A stretch of 39,178 nucleotides of DNA, taken from the NCBI GenBank assembly GCA_030668225.1, contig DAOUUI010000003.1:1-39178 (forward strand), in the 5' to 3' direction. Origin of the DNA: Deltaproteobacteria bacterium. GTDB lineage: Bacteria; Desulfobacterota; Deferrimicrobia; Deferrimicrobiales; Deferrimicrobiaceae. A program made the position numbers and the translations under genes. Shown piece after piece: positions 1 through 9,309 of the stretch. The notes under the pieces are model-generated. The model was given only the letters and a program-made list of their open reading frames with translations, was not told the origin of the DNA and searched no databases. Every line of letters begins with the position of its first letter. Position 1 is the stretch's first letter.

Positions 1-240
1 GTGGAGCGAGGAATGGGAATCGCCGCGAAGCGGCGTCCGGTACGCGAGCGGAACCGGCAGCGAGCGGGCGAAGGTCGCGAGCGTAGCGGAGGGGAATCCC
101 CCGCGAGCCAGGGCCCTCCCACTGGAAGCAGCCTCCCCCGGAGGAGTTCCGGTGGGGGTGCGCCCCTTCCGCTTCGGGGTTCCGCTTCCGGTTCCGGTGG
201 CGTTTACGCACGGAAAATCCGTTCGCGGGGTGGGACAACC
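1..240. other. Structured low-complexity stretch upstream of pgeF, no gene assigned
   Basis: This stretch is open in frame 1, but its translation is rich in Arg, Gly and Ser and resembles no family I know, so I read it as non-coding. It contains a perfect 6-bp hairpin (CGCCGC GAA GCGGCG, 21-35), a second arm pair CCGGT/ACCGG (37-57), a hairpin around CCGGA GGAGT TCCGG (about 135-158) and repeated GCGAGCG and TTCCG words. None of the hairpins has a T-run, so they are not obvious terminators. It may be the tail of an upstream gene or an extragenic repeat. Confidence 0.4.
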
Positions 241-1017
241 GTGATCCTTCCCCATTTCGTCCAGTCCTCCCTGCTCCGTTCCGTGCCCGGGATCTACCAC
301 GCTTTTCTTGGCGTCGACCCCAAGCCGGGGAGGAAAGACGCAGAGAGGCTTCAGGCAGGTTTCTCCGTCCCACCGTCCCGGATCGGCACGCTTAAGCAGG
401 AACACTCCCCGACTGTCCTGGAGTGGGAAGAAGCGGATGCGGTTCCGGGGGACCTGGAGAAGCGGAAGGGGGATGCCTTGTGGACCATGATTTCCGGAAC
501 GGGGGTCGGAATCCGCACCGCAGACTGCGTCCCGGTGCTGATCGCCGTTCCGGGGGTGCCGGCCTGCGCCGCCGTCCACGCCGGCTGGCGGGGGCTTGTC
601 TCCGGGATCGTCGGGGAGACCGTTCGCTGTCTGGACGGGCGTTTCGGCCACGCCGCGGTCCGGGGACTCGTTGCAGCGGCAGGCCCGTCGGCCCGCGGCT
701 GCTGCTACGAGATCGGGGAGGAGGTGGCCGATCAACTTCGGCCGCTTCCCGGGGGAGAGCGTTTTCTCGCCCGGGGAAGGTCCGCGGGGAAATGGACGGC
801 GGACCTTACGTCTCTCGCCCTGGAGGGACTCGCCGCGGAAGGGGTGCCAAGGGAGAACCTCGAGGCAGCGGGCCCATGCACGGTCTGCTCCCCCTTGTTT
901 CACTCCTACCGCCGTGAAAAAACCTCAACCGGCAGACAGCTGAGTTTTATCTATATCGTTGGCTTACCCCCGCAGGCGATTTTCCTTGACATCCGGAAAC
1001 CGCAAGACGGAAAATGA
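241..1017 (+). CDS. pgeF: Peptidoglycan editing factor / purine nucleoside phosphorylase family (YfiH/PgeF, DUF152)
   Basis: This is a YfiH/LACC1-family protein. Members are multicopper-oxidase-like by old annotation; characterised ones act on purine nucleosides, and E. coli PgeF edits peptidoglycan precursors. The three metal/catalytic motifs are visible in order: KQEHS (His), TADCVPV (Cys) and VHAGWRG (His). The C-terminus has the usual Cys-Ser and GRQLSFI elements. The ORF track starts at base 1, but the first 80 residues are low complexity. Starting at GTG 241 (ILPHFVQ...) gives 258 aa, the usual family size. The ribosome-binding site there is weak (GGGGTGGG). The gene stands alone ahead of the rho promoter, which lies inside its last codons. 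Confidence 0.82.
   Translation: MILPHFVQSSLLRSVPGIYHAFLGVDPKPGRKDAERLQAGFSVPPSRIGTLKQEHSPTVLEWEEADAVPGDLEKRKGDALWTMISGTGVGIRTADCVPVLIAVPGVPACAAVHAGWRGLVSGIVGETVRCLDGRFGHAAVRGLVAAAGPSARGCCYEIGEEVADQLRPLPGGERFLARGRSAGKWTADLTSLALEGLAAEGVPRENLEAAGPCTVCSPLFHSYRREKTSTGRQLSFIYIVGLPPQAIFLDIRKPQDGK
986..1015 (+). promoter_or_regulatory. Predicted sigma-70 promoter for rho
   Basis: TTGACA (986-991), an 18-nt spacer and GAAAAT (1010-1015). It lies at the 3' end of pgeF and would start transcription near 1022, giving rho a leader of roughly 100 nt. The same architecture, with GAAAATGA at -10, recurs in front of the tRNA at 16024. No experimental support is available. Confidence 0.5.
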
Positions 1018-1119
1018 ATCTTACAGTTAGCCGGGGAACCTGCCGGAGTCTTTCTACCAATCATAAAGAACAAGGCGCATCAGGAAAACCAACCAATCCA
1101 CAAATTCGAGGGAACGTGC

Positions 1120-2367
1120 ATGAATCTGAAAGAACTGAAAGCAATGCGTATCGGGGATCTTACCGAGATCGCGAAAAATCTCCAGGTCGACGGTGCGGCA
1201 GGGCTCAAGAAACAGGAGCTTATCTTCGCCATCCTGCAGGCGCAGACCGATCAGGAAGTCATCGTCTCCGGCGAGGGCGTTCTCGAGGTTCTCCCTGACG
1301 GGTACGGATTTTTACGATCCCCGGACTCCAACTACCTGCCGGGGCCGGACGACATCTACGTTTCTCCCTCGCAGATCCGCCGTTTCGGGCTGCGGACCGG
1401 CGATACGGTAACGGGTCAGATCCGGGCGCCCAAGGGGGACGAGCGGTATTTCGCCCTCCTCAAGGTGGAGAAGGTCAACACCGAGGACCCGGAGATCTCC
1501 AAGGACAAGATCATCTTCGACAACCTGACGCCGCTCTATCCGCAGGAAAAGTTCACGATGGAGCATGTGCCCGACAACTTCTCGACGCGCATCATCGACC
1601 TCATCGCCCCCATCGGGAAAGGGCAGCGGGCGCTGATCACCTCTCCGCCCCGGGCCGGCAAGACGATCATCCTCCAGAACATCGCAAACGGCCTCACGAA
1701 GAATCACTCCGATGTCGTCCTCATCGTCCTTCTCATCGACGAGCGGCCCGAAGAGGTCACCGACATGCAGCGCAGCGTCAACGGTGAAGTCATCTCCTCC
1801 ACCTTCGACGAACCGGCGCAGCGGCACGTGCAGGTGGCCGAGATGGTTTTAGAAAAAGCCAAACGTCTCGTCGAGCACAAGAAGGACGTGGTGATCCTCT
1901 TGGACAGCGTCACCCGCCTTGCGCGGGCCTACAACGCGGTGGTACCGCCCTCGGGGAAGGTGCTTTCCGGCGGCGTGGACGCGAACGCGCTCCAGAAGCC
2001 GAAGCGGTTCTTCGGCGCCGCCCGGAACATCGAGGAGGGCGGCTCTCTGACCATCATTGCGACGGCGCTGATCGAGACGGGCAGCAGGATGGACGAGGTC
2101 ATCTTCGAAGAGTTCAAGGGAACGGGGAACATGGAGCTCGTCCTCGACCGGAAGGTCTCCGAAAAGAGGATCTTCCCGGCGATCGACATCAACAAGTCCG
2201 GGACGAGGAAGGAGGAGCTCCTGCTCGAGAAGGCCGTTCTTCAGCGGATCTGGGTCCTGCGGAAATTCCTCTCCCCGCTGTCGCCTGCAGAGAGCATGGA
2301 ATTTCTCCTCGACAAGATCTCCAAGACGCAGACAAACCAGGAATTTCTCGACTCGATGAATACGTGA
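1120..2367 (+). CDS. rho: Transcription termination factor Rho
   Basis: Hexameric RNA helicase that ends transcription at C-rich sites. At 415 aa it is close to the 419 aa of E. coli Rho. An N-terminal Rho_N helical domain (about residues 1-45) is followed by a cold-shock-like RNA-binding domain ([16 protein letters not shown], about 48-118). The ATPase core has Walker A PPRAGKT (about 175-181), Walker [17 protein letters not shown] (about 256) and the Q-loop [11 protein letters not shown] (about 274). The ATG is preceded by GAGGGAA. It lacks the long N-terminal insertion seen in actinobacterial Rho. It probably leads the rho-rpmE-thyX-prfA-prmC-murA transcript. Confidence 0.98.
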   Translation: MNLKELKAMRIGDLTEIAKNLQVDGAAGLKKQELIFAILQAQTDQEVIVSGEGVLEVLPDGYGFLRSPDSNYLPGPDDIYVSPSQIRRFGLRTGDTVTGQIRAPKGDERYFALLKVEKVNTEDPEISKDKIIFDNLTPLYPQEKFTMEHVPDNFSTRIIDLIAPIGKGQRALITSPPRAGKTIILQNIANGLTKNHSDVVLIVLLIDERPEEVTDMQRSVNGEVISSTFDEPAQRHVQVAEMVLEKAKRLVEHKKDVVILLDSVTRLARAYNAVVPPSGKVLSGGVDANALQKPKRFFGAARNIEEGGSLTIIATALIETGSRMDEVIFEEFKGTGNMELVLDRKVSEKRIFPAIDINKSGTRKEELLLEKAVLQRIWVLRKFLSPLSPAESMEFLLDKISKTQTNQEFLDSMNT

Positions 2368-2389
2368 TGAGGGAAGGAGCGACAACCCG

Positions 2390-2593
2390 ATGAAGCCGGA
2401 CATCCACCCGAAATTCAGGAAATCGACGGTCAAGTGTGCCTGCGGGAACACCTTCGAGACCCAGTCCACGATCGAGGAGATCAAGGTGGCTATCTGTTCC
2501 AACTGCCACCCGTTCTTCACCGGCAAGCAGAAGCTGGTCGACACCGCGGGTCGGATCGAGAAATTTCATAAGAAGTACGGCAAGACCCAGTAA
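2390..2593 (+). CDS. rpmE: 50S ribosomal protein L31, zinc-binding form
   Basis: A 67-aa L31 of the C+ class. It has the four zinc cysteines as C16-x-C18 and C36-x2-C39, with a basic C-terminal tail (FHKKYGKTQ). The start ATG has a GGGAAGGAG ribosome-binding site. It lies 22 bp after rho, an arrangement common in bacteria. Cysteine-containing L31 is the zinc-replete paralogue; no C- copy is seen in this window. Confidence 0.97.
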   Translation: MKPDIHPKFRKSTVKCACGNTFETQSTIEEIKVAICSNCHPFFTGKQKLVDTAGRIEKFHKKYGKTQ

Positions 2594-2618
2594 GGGTCGC
2601 TAAGACGTCCCTCCTTCC

Positions 2619-3365
2619 GTGAACGTAATCCTCCTGCAGTGCACCCCGGAGCCCGAAAGGCTCGTGGCGCTGGCCGCACGGCTGTGCTACTCTCCCGCGT
2701 CGATCGGGGACCTGCGAGAGGACATCTCCCGGAAAGACGTGCGAAACCTCGTCCGCCGAATCCTCTCGATGGGGCACGCCTCGGTACTGGAGCATGTGAC
2801 CCTCACCTACGGCGTAGAGGGGATCTCCCGTGCGACCTCGCACCAGTTGGTACGCCACCGCATCGCCTCCTACTCCCAGCAGAGCCAGCGGTACGTCGCT
2901 GTGACCTTCGGGTACGTGACGCCGAAATCCCTCGGGAGGAAGCAGGGCAAAAAGCGGGGGAAAAAGGGATCCGCCCCGGCGCGGGACGGCAATCCGCTGT
3001 ATGATAAGTTCGAGCGGCACATGCGGAATTGTTCGGATCTGTACGAGGAGATGCTTAAGGCCGGCATCCCGGCGGAGGACGCCCGGTTTGTGCTGCCCAA
3101 TGCCACCGAGACGAAGATTCTGATCAGCATGAACGCCCGGGAGCTCCATCACTTCTTTGCGTTGCGTCTGTGCCGGCGCGCGCAATGGGAGATCCGGGAG
3201 ATGGCCAGGAAAATGCTTGCGATCGCGTATGAGAAGGCCCCGCTCCTCTTCGGGAACGCCGGCCCGGGGTGCCTTCGCGGGCGCTGCCCGGAGGGGGAGA
3301 TGACCTGCGGAGACGCTGCCGGGGTAAAGAGGGAGTTCGCGGCGCAGCGTGGGGCCGCGCGATGA
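2619..3365 (+). CDS. thyX: Flavin-dependent thymidylate synthase
   Basis: Makes dTMP from dUMP using methylene-tetrahydrofolate and FAD/NADPH. The diagnostic RHRx7S motif is present as [11 protein letters not shown] starting at R79. The C-terminal region has the family patterns LPNATETK and [12 protein letters not shown]. At 248 aa it is a normal length, but there is a lysine/glycine-rich insertion ([12 protein letters not shown], about 107-118) where other ThyX have a short linker. The start is GTG and no strong ribosome-binding site is visible; translation may depend on the upstream rpmE. It sits in a translation-gene cluster without an obvious functional link. Confidence 0.95.
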   Translation: MNVILLQCTPEPERLVALAARLCYSPASIGDLREDISRKDVRNLVRRILSMGHASVLEHVTLTYGVEGISRATSHQLVRHRIASYSQQSQRYVAVTFGYVTPKSLGRKQGKKRGKKGSAPARDGNPLYDKFERHMRNCSDLYEEMLKAGIPAEDARFVLPNATETKILISMNARELHHFFALRLCRRAQWEIREMARKMLAIAYEKAPLLFGNAGPGCLRGRCPEGEMTCGDAAGVKREFAAQRGAAR

Positions 3366-3370
3366 GTTCA

Positions 3371-3427
3371 CCGGGACCCGGGAAGTTCGTCCTCGGCGGA
3401 CAGGCCGTCACCCGGGGCGGGTCCCGG
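3371..3427 (+). repeat. Inverted repeat between thyX and prfA
   Basis: CCGGGACCC (3371-3379) is the exact reverse complement of GGGTCCCGG (3419-3427), with 39 nt between. Adjacent GGG/CCC runs (3380-3382 and 3411-3413) can extend the stem with a bulge. There is no downstream T-run, so it is more likely an mRNA structure or processing site in the 100-nt prfA leader than a terminator. Confidence 0.5.
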
Positions 3428-3465
3428 CAAAGTGTGGAGCAAGGCTTAAAGGTAGGAGGGTTTCC

Positions 3466-4533
3466 ATGTGGGGTAAGCTTGAGGGGGTAAAGGGGCGCGT
3501 CGACGAGATCACGCGTCTCATGGGGGACCCCGCCGTGACGGGGAATTCGAGGGAGCTCCAGAAACTTGGGCGGGAACTGGCGGAGCTCAAACCCCTGGCC
3601 GAGGTCTACGAACGGTACCGGAAACTCCGGCAGGAAATGGAGGAAAACCGGGACCTCGTCCAGTCGGAGAAGGACCCGGATATGCGGGCGCTTGCCAAGG
3701 AGGAGATCGCGAGGCTTGCGTCGGAGGAAGAGCGGCTCGAGGGGGAGATTCGCCTCTTTCTCCTGCCGAAGGATCCGAACGACGATAAGAACATTCTCAT
3801 GGAGATCCGCGCAGGGGCGGGGGGCGGGGAAGCCTCCCTGTTCGCGACCGAGCTCTTCCGCTCCTATTCGATGTACGCCGCGGTGAAGGGGTGGAAGGTG
3901 GAGATTCTTTCCCAAAGCGAGACGGGCCTCGGGGGGACAAAGGAGGTCATCGCGATGATCGAGGGGAAGGGCGCCTACAGCCGTCTGAAGTTTGAAAGCG
4001 GTGTGCACCGGGTTCAGAGGGTGCCCGCCACGGAGGCGGGAGGAAGGATCCACACCTCCACGGTTACGGTGGCGGTCATCCCGGAGGCCGAGGAGGTCGA
4101 CGTACAGATCGGCCCCGAGGACATCCGCATCGACGTGTTCCGCTCTTCGGGCCCCGGCGGACAGAGCGTCAATACGACGGACTCGGCGGTTCGCATCACC
4201 CACATCCCGACGGGGCTGGTTGTCACGTGTCAGGACGAGAAGTCCCAGCTGAAGAACAAGTCCAAGGCGATGAAGATCCTCCGGTCGAGACTGTACGACA
4301 TCAAGATGGAGGAGCAGCGCTCCGAACGGGCGGACATACGGCGGGCGATGGTGGGAACAGGGGACCGGAGCGAGAGAATCCGCACGTACAACTTCCCGCA
4401 GAGCCGGGTGACCGACCACCGCATCGGACTCACCGTCCACCAGCTCTCCCAGGTCTTGAACGGGGGGATCGACGGTTTCGTGGACGCCCTGACCGCTCAC
4501 GCTCAGGTCGAAGCTCTGAAACACGCCGGCTGA
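3466..4533 (+). CDS. prfA: Peptide chain release factor 1
   Basis: RF1 recognises UAA and UAG and triggers peptide release. The 355-aa product carries the codon-recognition PAT tripeptide in [14 protein letters not shown] (about residue 186) and the catalytic GGQ in [10 protein letters not shown] (about 231). The PAT (not SPF) motif marks it as RF1, not RF2. The ORF track begins at 3349, but ATG 3466 gives the normal N-terminus ([11 protein letters not shown]) and has an AGGAGGG site 5 nt upstream. It is paired with its modifying enzyme prmC 16 bp downstream. Confidence 0.97.
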   Translation: MWGKLEGVKGRVDEITRLMGDPAVTGNSRELQKLGRELAELKPLAEVYERYRKLRQEMEENRDLVQSEKDPDMRALAKEEIARLASEEERLEGEIRLFLLPKDPNDDKNILMEIRAGAGGGEASLFATELFRSYSMYAAVKGWKVEILSQSETGLGGTKEVIAMIEGKGAYSRLKFESGVHRVQRVPATEAGGRIHTSTVTVAVIPEAEEVDVQIGPEDIRIDVFRSSGPGGQSVNTTDSAVRITHIPTGLVVTCQDEKSQLKNKSKAMKILRSRLYDIKMEEQRSERADIRRAMVGTGDRSERIRTYNFPQSRVTDHRIGLTVHQLSQVLNGGIDGFVDALTAHAQVEALKHAG

Positions 4534-4549
4534 CGCGGCTTAAAAATCG

Positions 4550-5425
4550 ATGCTTCTCTCGGAACTCCTTGCGCTCTGCCGCCGGGAGATGGAGGGGCGT
4601 GGTTTTCGCGGCTCTCACGAAGCGGAAATCCTCGTCTCCCACCTTGCCGGCATCCCCCGTTCCCGCCTCTCCCTGGACGCGGGGAGGGAGGTGGGCGACC
4701 TGGCGGTCGCGCTCCGTTCCCTCCTTCGCCGCAGGTTTTCCGGCGAGCCCGTCCAGTACATCCTCGGTGCATGGGAGTTCTACGGGAGGGAATTCCTCCT
4801 GACGCGCGACACGCTCATCCCGAGGCCCGAAACGGAAGGGTTGGTCGAGGGGGTGGTCGATGCGTGGCGGAAGGAGAAACGGGGGGCGGGAAGAATGCTC
4901 GACGTCGGAACGGGGTGCGGGGCAATCGCCGTAACGCTTGCGGCGGAGCTTCCCCGGGTAAGGGTGCTCGCGGTGGACGTGTCCGGGGGAGCGCTCACCG
5001 TCGCCCGGAGGAACGCCCACGCCCTGGCGGTCGCGCACCGGGTTCGGTTTCTCCGTGCGGACCGATATTCCGCCTTGAAAAGAGGGGACCGTTTTGATGT
5101 AGTGGTCTCGAACCCCCCGTACGTTTCCGAAATGGAATGGGATTCGCTTCCCTGGGAAGTCCGGGGATTCGAGCCGGCGGAGGCACTTGTGGCCGGACCG
5201 GACGGGATGGCGATGATCCGCCCCCTGGTGGCGGATGCCGGGGCATACCTGAAGCCGGGGGGAACACTCTGGCTCGAGATCGGGGAGTCTCAGGGGGATG
5301 CCGTGCGGAGGCTTCCCCGCGGACCCCTTGAGTTCGTCGGCATCGAGCAGGACCTGGCCGGACGCAGTCGCGTAGCCCGCTGGATTCTCCCGGCGGAGGG
5401 GAAGCGGAGCGGGAAGAAGGGCTGA
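4550..5425 (+). CDS. prmC: Release factor glutamine methyltransferase
   Basis: Methylates the GGQ glutamine of release factors using S-adenosylmethionine. The 291-aa protein has the N-terminal substrate-binding helices, then GEPVQYILG, the PRPETE motif, the SAM-binding [10 protein letters not shown] (about residue 117) and the catalytic NPPY (about 187-190). It directly follows prfA, its substrate, as in many bacteria. The C-terminal basic tail (GKRSGKKG) is slightly longer than usual. Confidence 0.96.
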   Translation: MLLSELLALCRREMEGRGFRGSHEAEILVSHLAGIPRSRLSLDAGREVGDLAVALRSLLRRRFSGEPVQYILGAWEFYGREFLLTRDTLIPRPETEGLVEGVVDAWRKEKRGAGRMLDVGTGCGAIAVTLAAELPRVRVLAVDVSGGALTVARRNAHALAVAHRVRFLRADRYSALKRGDRFDVVVSNPPYVSEMEWDSLPWEVRGFEPAEALVAGPDGMAMIRPLVADAGAYLKPGGTLWLEIGESQGDAVRRLPRGPLEFVGIEQDLAGRSRVARWILPAEGKRSGKKG

Positions 5426-5439
5426 GTAGGGAGGGGCTT

Positions 5440-6711
5440 CTGAACACGTTTCACATCAGGGGAGGAAAGCCGCTTTCGGGCACCGTCCGGGTGTCGGGGG
5501 CGAAGAACGCCGTCCTTCCGATCATGGCGTCTTCCCTGCTCGCGGAGGGACCCGTGGAGATCGCAAACGTCCCCCGTCTGCGGGACATTGACACCTTCGG
5601 GACGCTGCTGGGGTTGATGGGGGCAAAAGTCAAGCGCGAGGAGACCGGGAACCCGGGGGATGTCGAACTCCACATCGATGCGCGGGGGGCAAGGAAAGCG
5701 GAAGCCCCCTACGATATGGTCAAAACGATGCGCGCTTCCGTGCTCGTGCTTGGGCCCCTGGTCGCCCGGTACGGGATGGCAAGGATTTCCCTCCCGGGGG
5801 GATGCGCCATCGGCGCACGCCCGATCGATCAGCACCTGAAGGGGCTTTCGCTTCTCGGGGCCGAGACGAAGCTCTCGGAGGGGTACATCGAGGCCAGGGC
5901 CGACAGGCTCACCGGGGCCACGATCCCCTTCGACATGAAAACGGTCACCGGAACCGAGAACCTGATGATGGCGGCCACGTTGGCCAAGGGAACCACAAGA
6001 TTAATAAATGCCGCCAGGGAGCCCGAGGTATGCGACCTCGCCCTGGCGCTCCGCGGCATGGGCGCCGACATCGAAGGGGAAGGGACCGACGAAATCGTCG
6101 TGCGGGGGGTGTCCTCCCTGTCCGGAGTCCGGCACGAGGTGATGGGCGACAGGATCGAGGCCGCGACGCTTTTGCTGGCGGGCGCGATCACCGGCGGCGA
6201 CGTGACGGCCGAAGGGGCCGACGCGGAAGCGATGGCCGCCGTCCTCGAAAAACTCGGGGAGAGCGGCGCCGACGTGTCCCTCCTGCCGGGGGGGGTGCGT
6301 GTCCGGAGGAACGGGCAGATCCGGCCGGTCAACCTCGCAACCTCCCCCTATCCCGGGTTCCCCACCGATGTGCAGGCGCAGTTCATGGCATACATGTGCC
6401 TGTGCGAAGGACAAAGCACCATCCAGGAGACGATATTCGAGAATCGCTTCATGCACGTGGCGGAACTCCGCCGGATGGGTGCCCGGATCGACATCTCCGG
6501 GAGCACCGCCACCGTCAAGGGAGTGCCCCGCCTCTCCGGCGCCCCGTGCATGGCGACCGACTTGAGGGCGTCGGCCTCCCTGGTGCTTGCGGGACTGGCC
6601 GCGAACGGGACCACAGAGATTCTCCGCATCTACCATCTGGACCGGGGGTACGAGATGCTGGAAAGAAAACTTTCCTCCCTGGGCGCGGACATTGCCCGGG
6701 TGCAGGAGTAG
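5440..6711 (+). CDS. murA: UDP-N-acetylglucosamine 1-carboxyvinyltransferase (MurA), probable CTG start
   Basis: First committed step of peptidoglycan synthesis: transfers enolpyruvate from PEP to UDP-GlcNAc. Conserved elements are SGAKNAVLP (PEP-site Lys) and [15 protein letters not shown], with the catalytic, fosfomycin-target Cys at about residue 122. The ORF track starts at GTG 5491, inside the protein: that start would drop the first strand. The homologous N-terminus ([17 protein letters not shown]) is encoded upstream in frame. The track shows no in-frame ATG, GTG or TTG before 5491. The best candidate is CTG 5440, just after GGAGGGG and 14 bp past prmC. This gives 423 aa against 419 in E. 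coli. Confidence 0.93.
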   Translation: MNTFHIRGGKPLSGTVRVSGAKNAVLPIMASSLLAEGPVEIANVPRLRDIDTFGTLLGLMGAKVKREETGNPGDVELHIDARGARKAEAPYDMVKTMRASVLVLGPLVARYGMARISLPGGCAIGARPIDQHLKGLSLLGAETKLSEGYIEARADRLTGATIPFDMKTVTGTENLMMAATLAKGTTRLINAAREPEVCDLALALRGMGADIEGEGTDEIVVRGVSSLSGVRHEVMGDRIEAATLLLAGAITGGDVTAEGADAEAMAAVLEKLGESGADVSLLPGGVRVRRNGQIRPVNLATSPYPGFPTDVQAQFMAYMCLCEGQSTIQETIFENRFMHVAELRRMGARIDISGSTATVKGVPRLSGAPCMATDLRASASLVLAGLAANGTTEILRIYHLDRGYEMLERKLSSLGADIARVQE

Positions 6712-6720
6712 GGAGGGCCG

Positions 6721-8013
6721 GTGCGCTGGGTGAAATCGGGAACCGCCGCGTTCCGGAAAGGCCTCGCTGACGGGGAGAGACGCGGCGAGACGGATTCGGC
6801 GAAGGTCCACGCCGTGGTGGCCGAAGTGCTGGCCCGGGTAAGGAAAGAGGGCGACGACGCGCTGGTCGAGTTCACCCGGCGGTTCGACAGGTTCGATCTG
6901 CGAAAGCGCGGAGCCGCGGTCCCCCGGCGGGAGGTCGATGCGGCGTGGAAACGCACGCCGAAGGCAATCCGCGGGTCCCTTGCGCTTGCGGCCTCCCGGA
7001 TCGAGTCGTTCCACCGCCATCAGGCCGAATCCGGTTTCACGGTGGAGATTCCGGGCGCCCTTCTCGGACAACGGGTGCGGCCGGTCTCGCGCGCCGGCGT
7101 CTACGTGCCCGGCGGGAAGGCGGCATACCCGTCAACCCTGCTCATGAACGCGATCCCGGCAAAGGTGGCCGGCGTGCGGGAAGTGTACGCCGCCTGTGCG
7201 GCGCCGGGAGGGGAACTGCCTGACGTGGTCCTGGCGGCAGCGAGGATCGCGGGGGTCAAGGGGGTTTTCCGCATCGGCGGTGCGCAGGCGATCGCCGCGT
7301 TTGCCTACGGGACCGGCTCCGTCCCCCGGGTGGACGTGATCGTCGGCCCGGGGAACGCCTACGTCACGGAGGCGAAACGGCAGGTGTACGGCTGGGTGGG
7401 GCTCGACATGCTGGCCGGTCCGAGCGAACTGGTGGTTCTGGCCGACGATACGGCGAGAGCGCGCTTCGTCGCGGCGGATCTTCTCTCCCAGGCCGAGCAC
7501 GACGAGGACACCTTTGTTGCGCTGGTGACCGACTCCCCGCGGCTGGCGAAGAAAGTGGATGCCGAACTGGCGAGGCAGAAAAGGAAGCTCCCCCGGAAGG
7601 AGATCCTGGCCGAATCGCTCTCCCGGTCCATCGGTTTCCTCGTCAAAGGACTTGACGAGGGGATCGACGTGGTCAACCGCCTTGCGCCGGAACATCTGGC
7701 CCTCATGCTCGAGGACCCGTGGGGAGCCTTCGAGCGGATCCGGAACGCCGGGACGGCGTTCGTGGGACACCACAGCCCGGTCGCGGTGGGAGACTACCTT
7801 GCCGGGATCAACCATACGTTGCCGACGGGTGGGGCTGCCCGGTTCTCGTCTCCCCTGGGAGTCGCCACCTTCCTCAAGAGGACGAACGTGGTATCATATC
7901 AATTCCGGGCACTTGCGAGCGATGCGCCTCACGTGATGCGGCTTGCCAAGAAGGAGGGGCTGTTCGCCCATGCCCAGGCCGTCCGGGTACGGACCAAAAA
8001 GGAGGCACCTTAG
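6721..8013 (+). CDS. hisD: Histidinol dehydrogenase
   Basis: Catalyses the last two oxidations of histidine synthesis, L-histidinol to L-histidine with 2 NAD+. The 430-aa protein shows RAGVYVPGGKAAYPS, GPGNAYVTEAKR, DMLAGPSELVVLAD and the zinc/catalytic elements SQAEHDED, LAPEHLAL, GDYLAGINHTLP and the terminal EGLFAHAQAVRVR. It starts at GTG with GGGAGGG upstream, 9 bp after murA. In related genomes as I recall them hisG lies between murA and hisD; here there is no room for it. Confidence 0.97.
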   Translation: MRWVKSGTAAFRKGLADGERRGETDSAKVHAVVAEVLARVRKEGDDALVEFTRRFDRFDLRKRGAAVPRREVDAAWKRTPKAIRGSLALAASRIESFHRHQAESGFTVEIPGALLGQRVRPVSRAGVYVPGGKAAYPSTLLMNAIPAKVAGVREVYAACAAPGGELPDVVLAAARIAGVKGVFRIGGAQAIAAFAYGTGSVPRVDVIVGPGNAYVTEAKRQVYGWVGLDMLAGPSELVVLADDTARARFVAADLLSQAEHDEDTFVALVTDSPRLAKKVDAELARQKRKLPRKEILAESLSRSIGFLVKGLDEGIDVVNRLAPEHLALMLEDPWGAFERIRNAGTAFVGHHSPVAVGDYLAGINHTLPTGGAARFSSPLGVATFLKRTNVVSYQFRALASDAPHVMRLAKKEGLFAHAQAVRVRTKKEAP

Positions 8014-8017
8014 GGAC

Positions 8018-8608
8018 ATGCCGAGGGAAGCGCAGGTCGTTCGCAAGACGAAGGAAACCGACATCCGGTTGACGCTCCGCCTGGAAGGGGAGGGGGAGGG
8101 GGAGATTTCCACCTCCGTGGGGTTCTTCGACCACATGCTCACCCTGTTTTCCCGTCACGGGTTCTTCGACCTGACCGTCACGGCGAAGGGGGACACGGAC
8201 GTCGATTTCCACCACGTCGTGGAGGATGTGGGGATATGCCTCGGGGAGGCGTTCCGGAAGAGCCTCGGGGCCCTGGCGGGGATCACGCGCTACGCACACG
8301 CAAGCATCCCGATGATCGAGGCGCTGGCCCACGTCACGGTTGACATCTCCGCGCGCCCACACCTGGTTTTCCGCTGTCCCCTGAAGCACGAGAAGATCGG
8401 GACGTTCGATCTCGAGCTTGTCGAGGAATTCCTCCGCGCGTTTTCCCAGTCCTCCGGAGTGTGCATCCACGTCAACGTTCCGTACGGATCCAACGCCCAC
8501 CACACCGTGGAGGCGATCTTCAAGGGACTCGGGAGAGCCATGGCGGAAGCGGTGCGCATCGACCCGCGCGTGAAGGGGGTCCACTCGTCGAAGGGCGTGC
8601 TGGGATGA
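8018..8608 (+). CDS. hisB: Imidazoleglycerol-phosphate dehydratase
   Basis: Dehydrates IGP to imidazole-acetol phosphate. The 196-aa monofunctional enzyme has two manganese-binding histidine clusters, GFFDHML plus DFHHVVEDVG in the first half and SNAHHTVEA in the second. It lacks the N-terminal phosphatase domain of the enterobacterial fusion, so histidinol-phosphatase is encoded elsewhere. The ORF track begins at 7943, inside hisD. ATG 8018 yields the family N-terminus (PREAQVVRKTKETDI) and has AGGGA close by. It lies 4 bp after hisD. Confidence 0.96.
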   Translation: MPREAQVVRKTKETDIRLTLRLEGEGEGEISTSVGFFDHMLTLFSRHGFFDLTVTAKGDTDVDFHHVVEDVGICLGEAFRKSLGALAGITRYAHASIPMIEALAHVTVDISARPHLVFRCPLKHEKIGTFDLELVEEFLRAFSQSSGVCIHVNVPYGSNAHHTVEAIFKGLGRAMAEAVRIDPRVKGVHSSKGVLG

Positions 8609-9309
8609 CGGAAGGGGATTCCATCGGGGTCGTCGACTACGGCATGGGGAACCTGCGAAGCGTGAGCAAGGCGCTCGAGTCGCTCGGGTTTCCGGTCATC
8701 GTGAGCGGGAGCCCTGCGAAGCTTTCCCGCTGCGCCGGCATTGTTCTCCCGGGGGTGGGCGCTTTCCGCGACTGCATGAAGAACCTGGACAGGCAGGGAT
8801 TCCTCCCGTTCCTCGCCGACGTTCTAGGCGAAGGACGGCCGTTCCTGGGAATCTGCCTCGGGCTGCAGGTGCTCTTCTCCGAGAGCGAGGAGTTCGGTCG
8901 TCATGAGGGGATCGGGTTCTTCCCCGGAAAGGTGGTGAGATTCCCGTCCGGCCTGCGGGAGACGGGTCCGGGGGGAAGGGAGGTGGTACTCAAGGTGCCG
9001 CACATGGGGTGGAACAGGGTCGACGTCATCATGGATCACCCCGTTTTTCAAGGGATCCCTGCAGGCTCGTACTTCTACTTCGTCCACTCCTATTACGTGG
9101 AGCCGGAGGATCCGTCCTCTGTTGCATGCAGGACGTCGTACGGCCTTTCGTTCGCCGCCGCCGTGGGGAAAGAGAACCAGATGGCGGTCCAGTTCCATCC
9201 GGAGAAGAGCCAGGGGGCGGGGCTCGCCGTCCTTGCCAACTTCGGCAGGCTCTGCTTCGGGGCGGGGGACCCGACCCGTGCCACGGGCGGCGGAGAGAGA
9301 GGGATGTGA
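8605..9309 (+). CDS. hisH: Imidazole glycerol phosphate synthase, glutamine amidotransferase subunit
   Basis: Hydrolyses glutamine and channels ammonia to HisF. It is a class I amidotransferase with VVDYGMGNLRSV at the start, the nucleophile in GICLGLQ (Cys84) and the His/Glu pair in QFHPEKSQ (about 197). The ORF track starts too early: ATG 8605 overlaps the hisB stop as ATGA. The product is 234 aa, longer than the usual 200-215, owing to an internal loop (SGLRETGPGGREV) and a short Gly-rich tail. It works with the hisF product two genes downstream. Confidence 0.96.
   Translation: MTEGDSIGVVDYGMGNLRSVSKALESLGFPVIVSGSPAKLSRCAGIVLPGVGAFRDCMKNLDRQGFLPFLADVLGEGRPFLGICLGLQVLFSESEEFGRHEGIGFFPGKVVRFPSGLRETGPGGREVVLKVPHMGWNRVDVIMDHPVFQGIPAGSYFYFVHSYYVEPEDPSSVACRTSYGLSFAAAVGKENQMAVQFHPEKSQGAGLAVLANFGRLCFGAGDPTRATGGGERGM

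Noticed and set aside
135-158. Hairpin before pgeF considered as a terminator
   Set aside because: No T-run follows the stem; the next bases are GC-rich.
1014-1298. 94-aa ORF overlapping the rho start
   Set aside because: Different frame from rho across its N-terminal domain; no ribosome-binding site and no motif.
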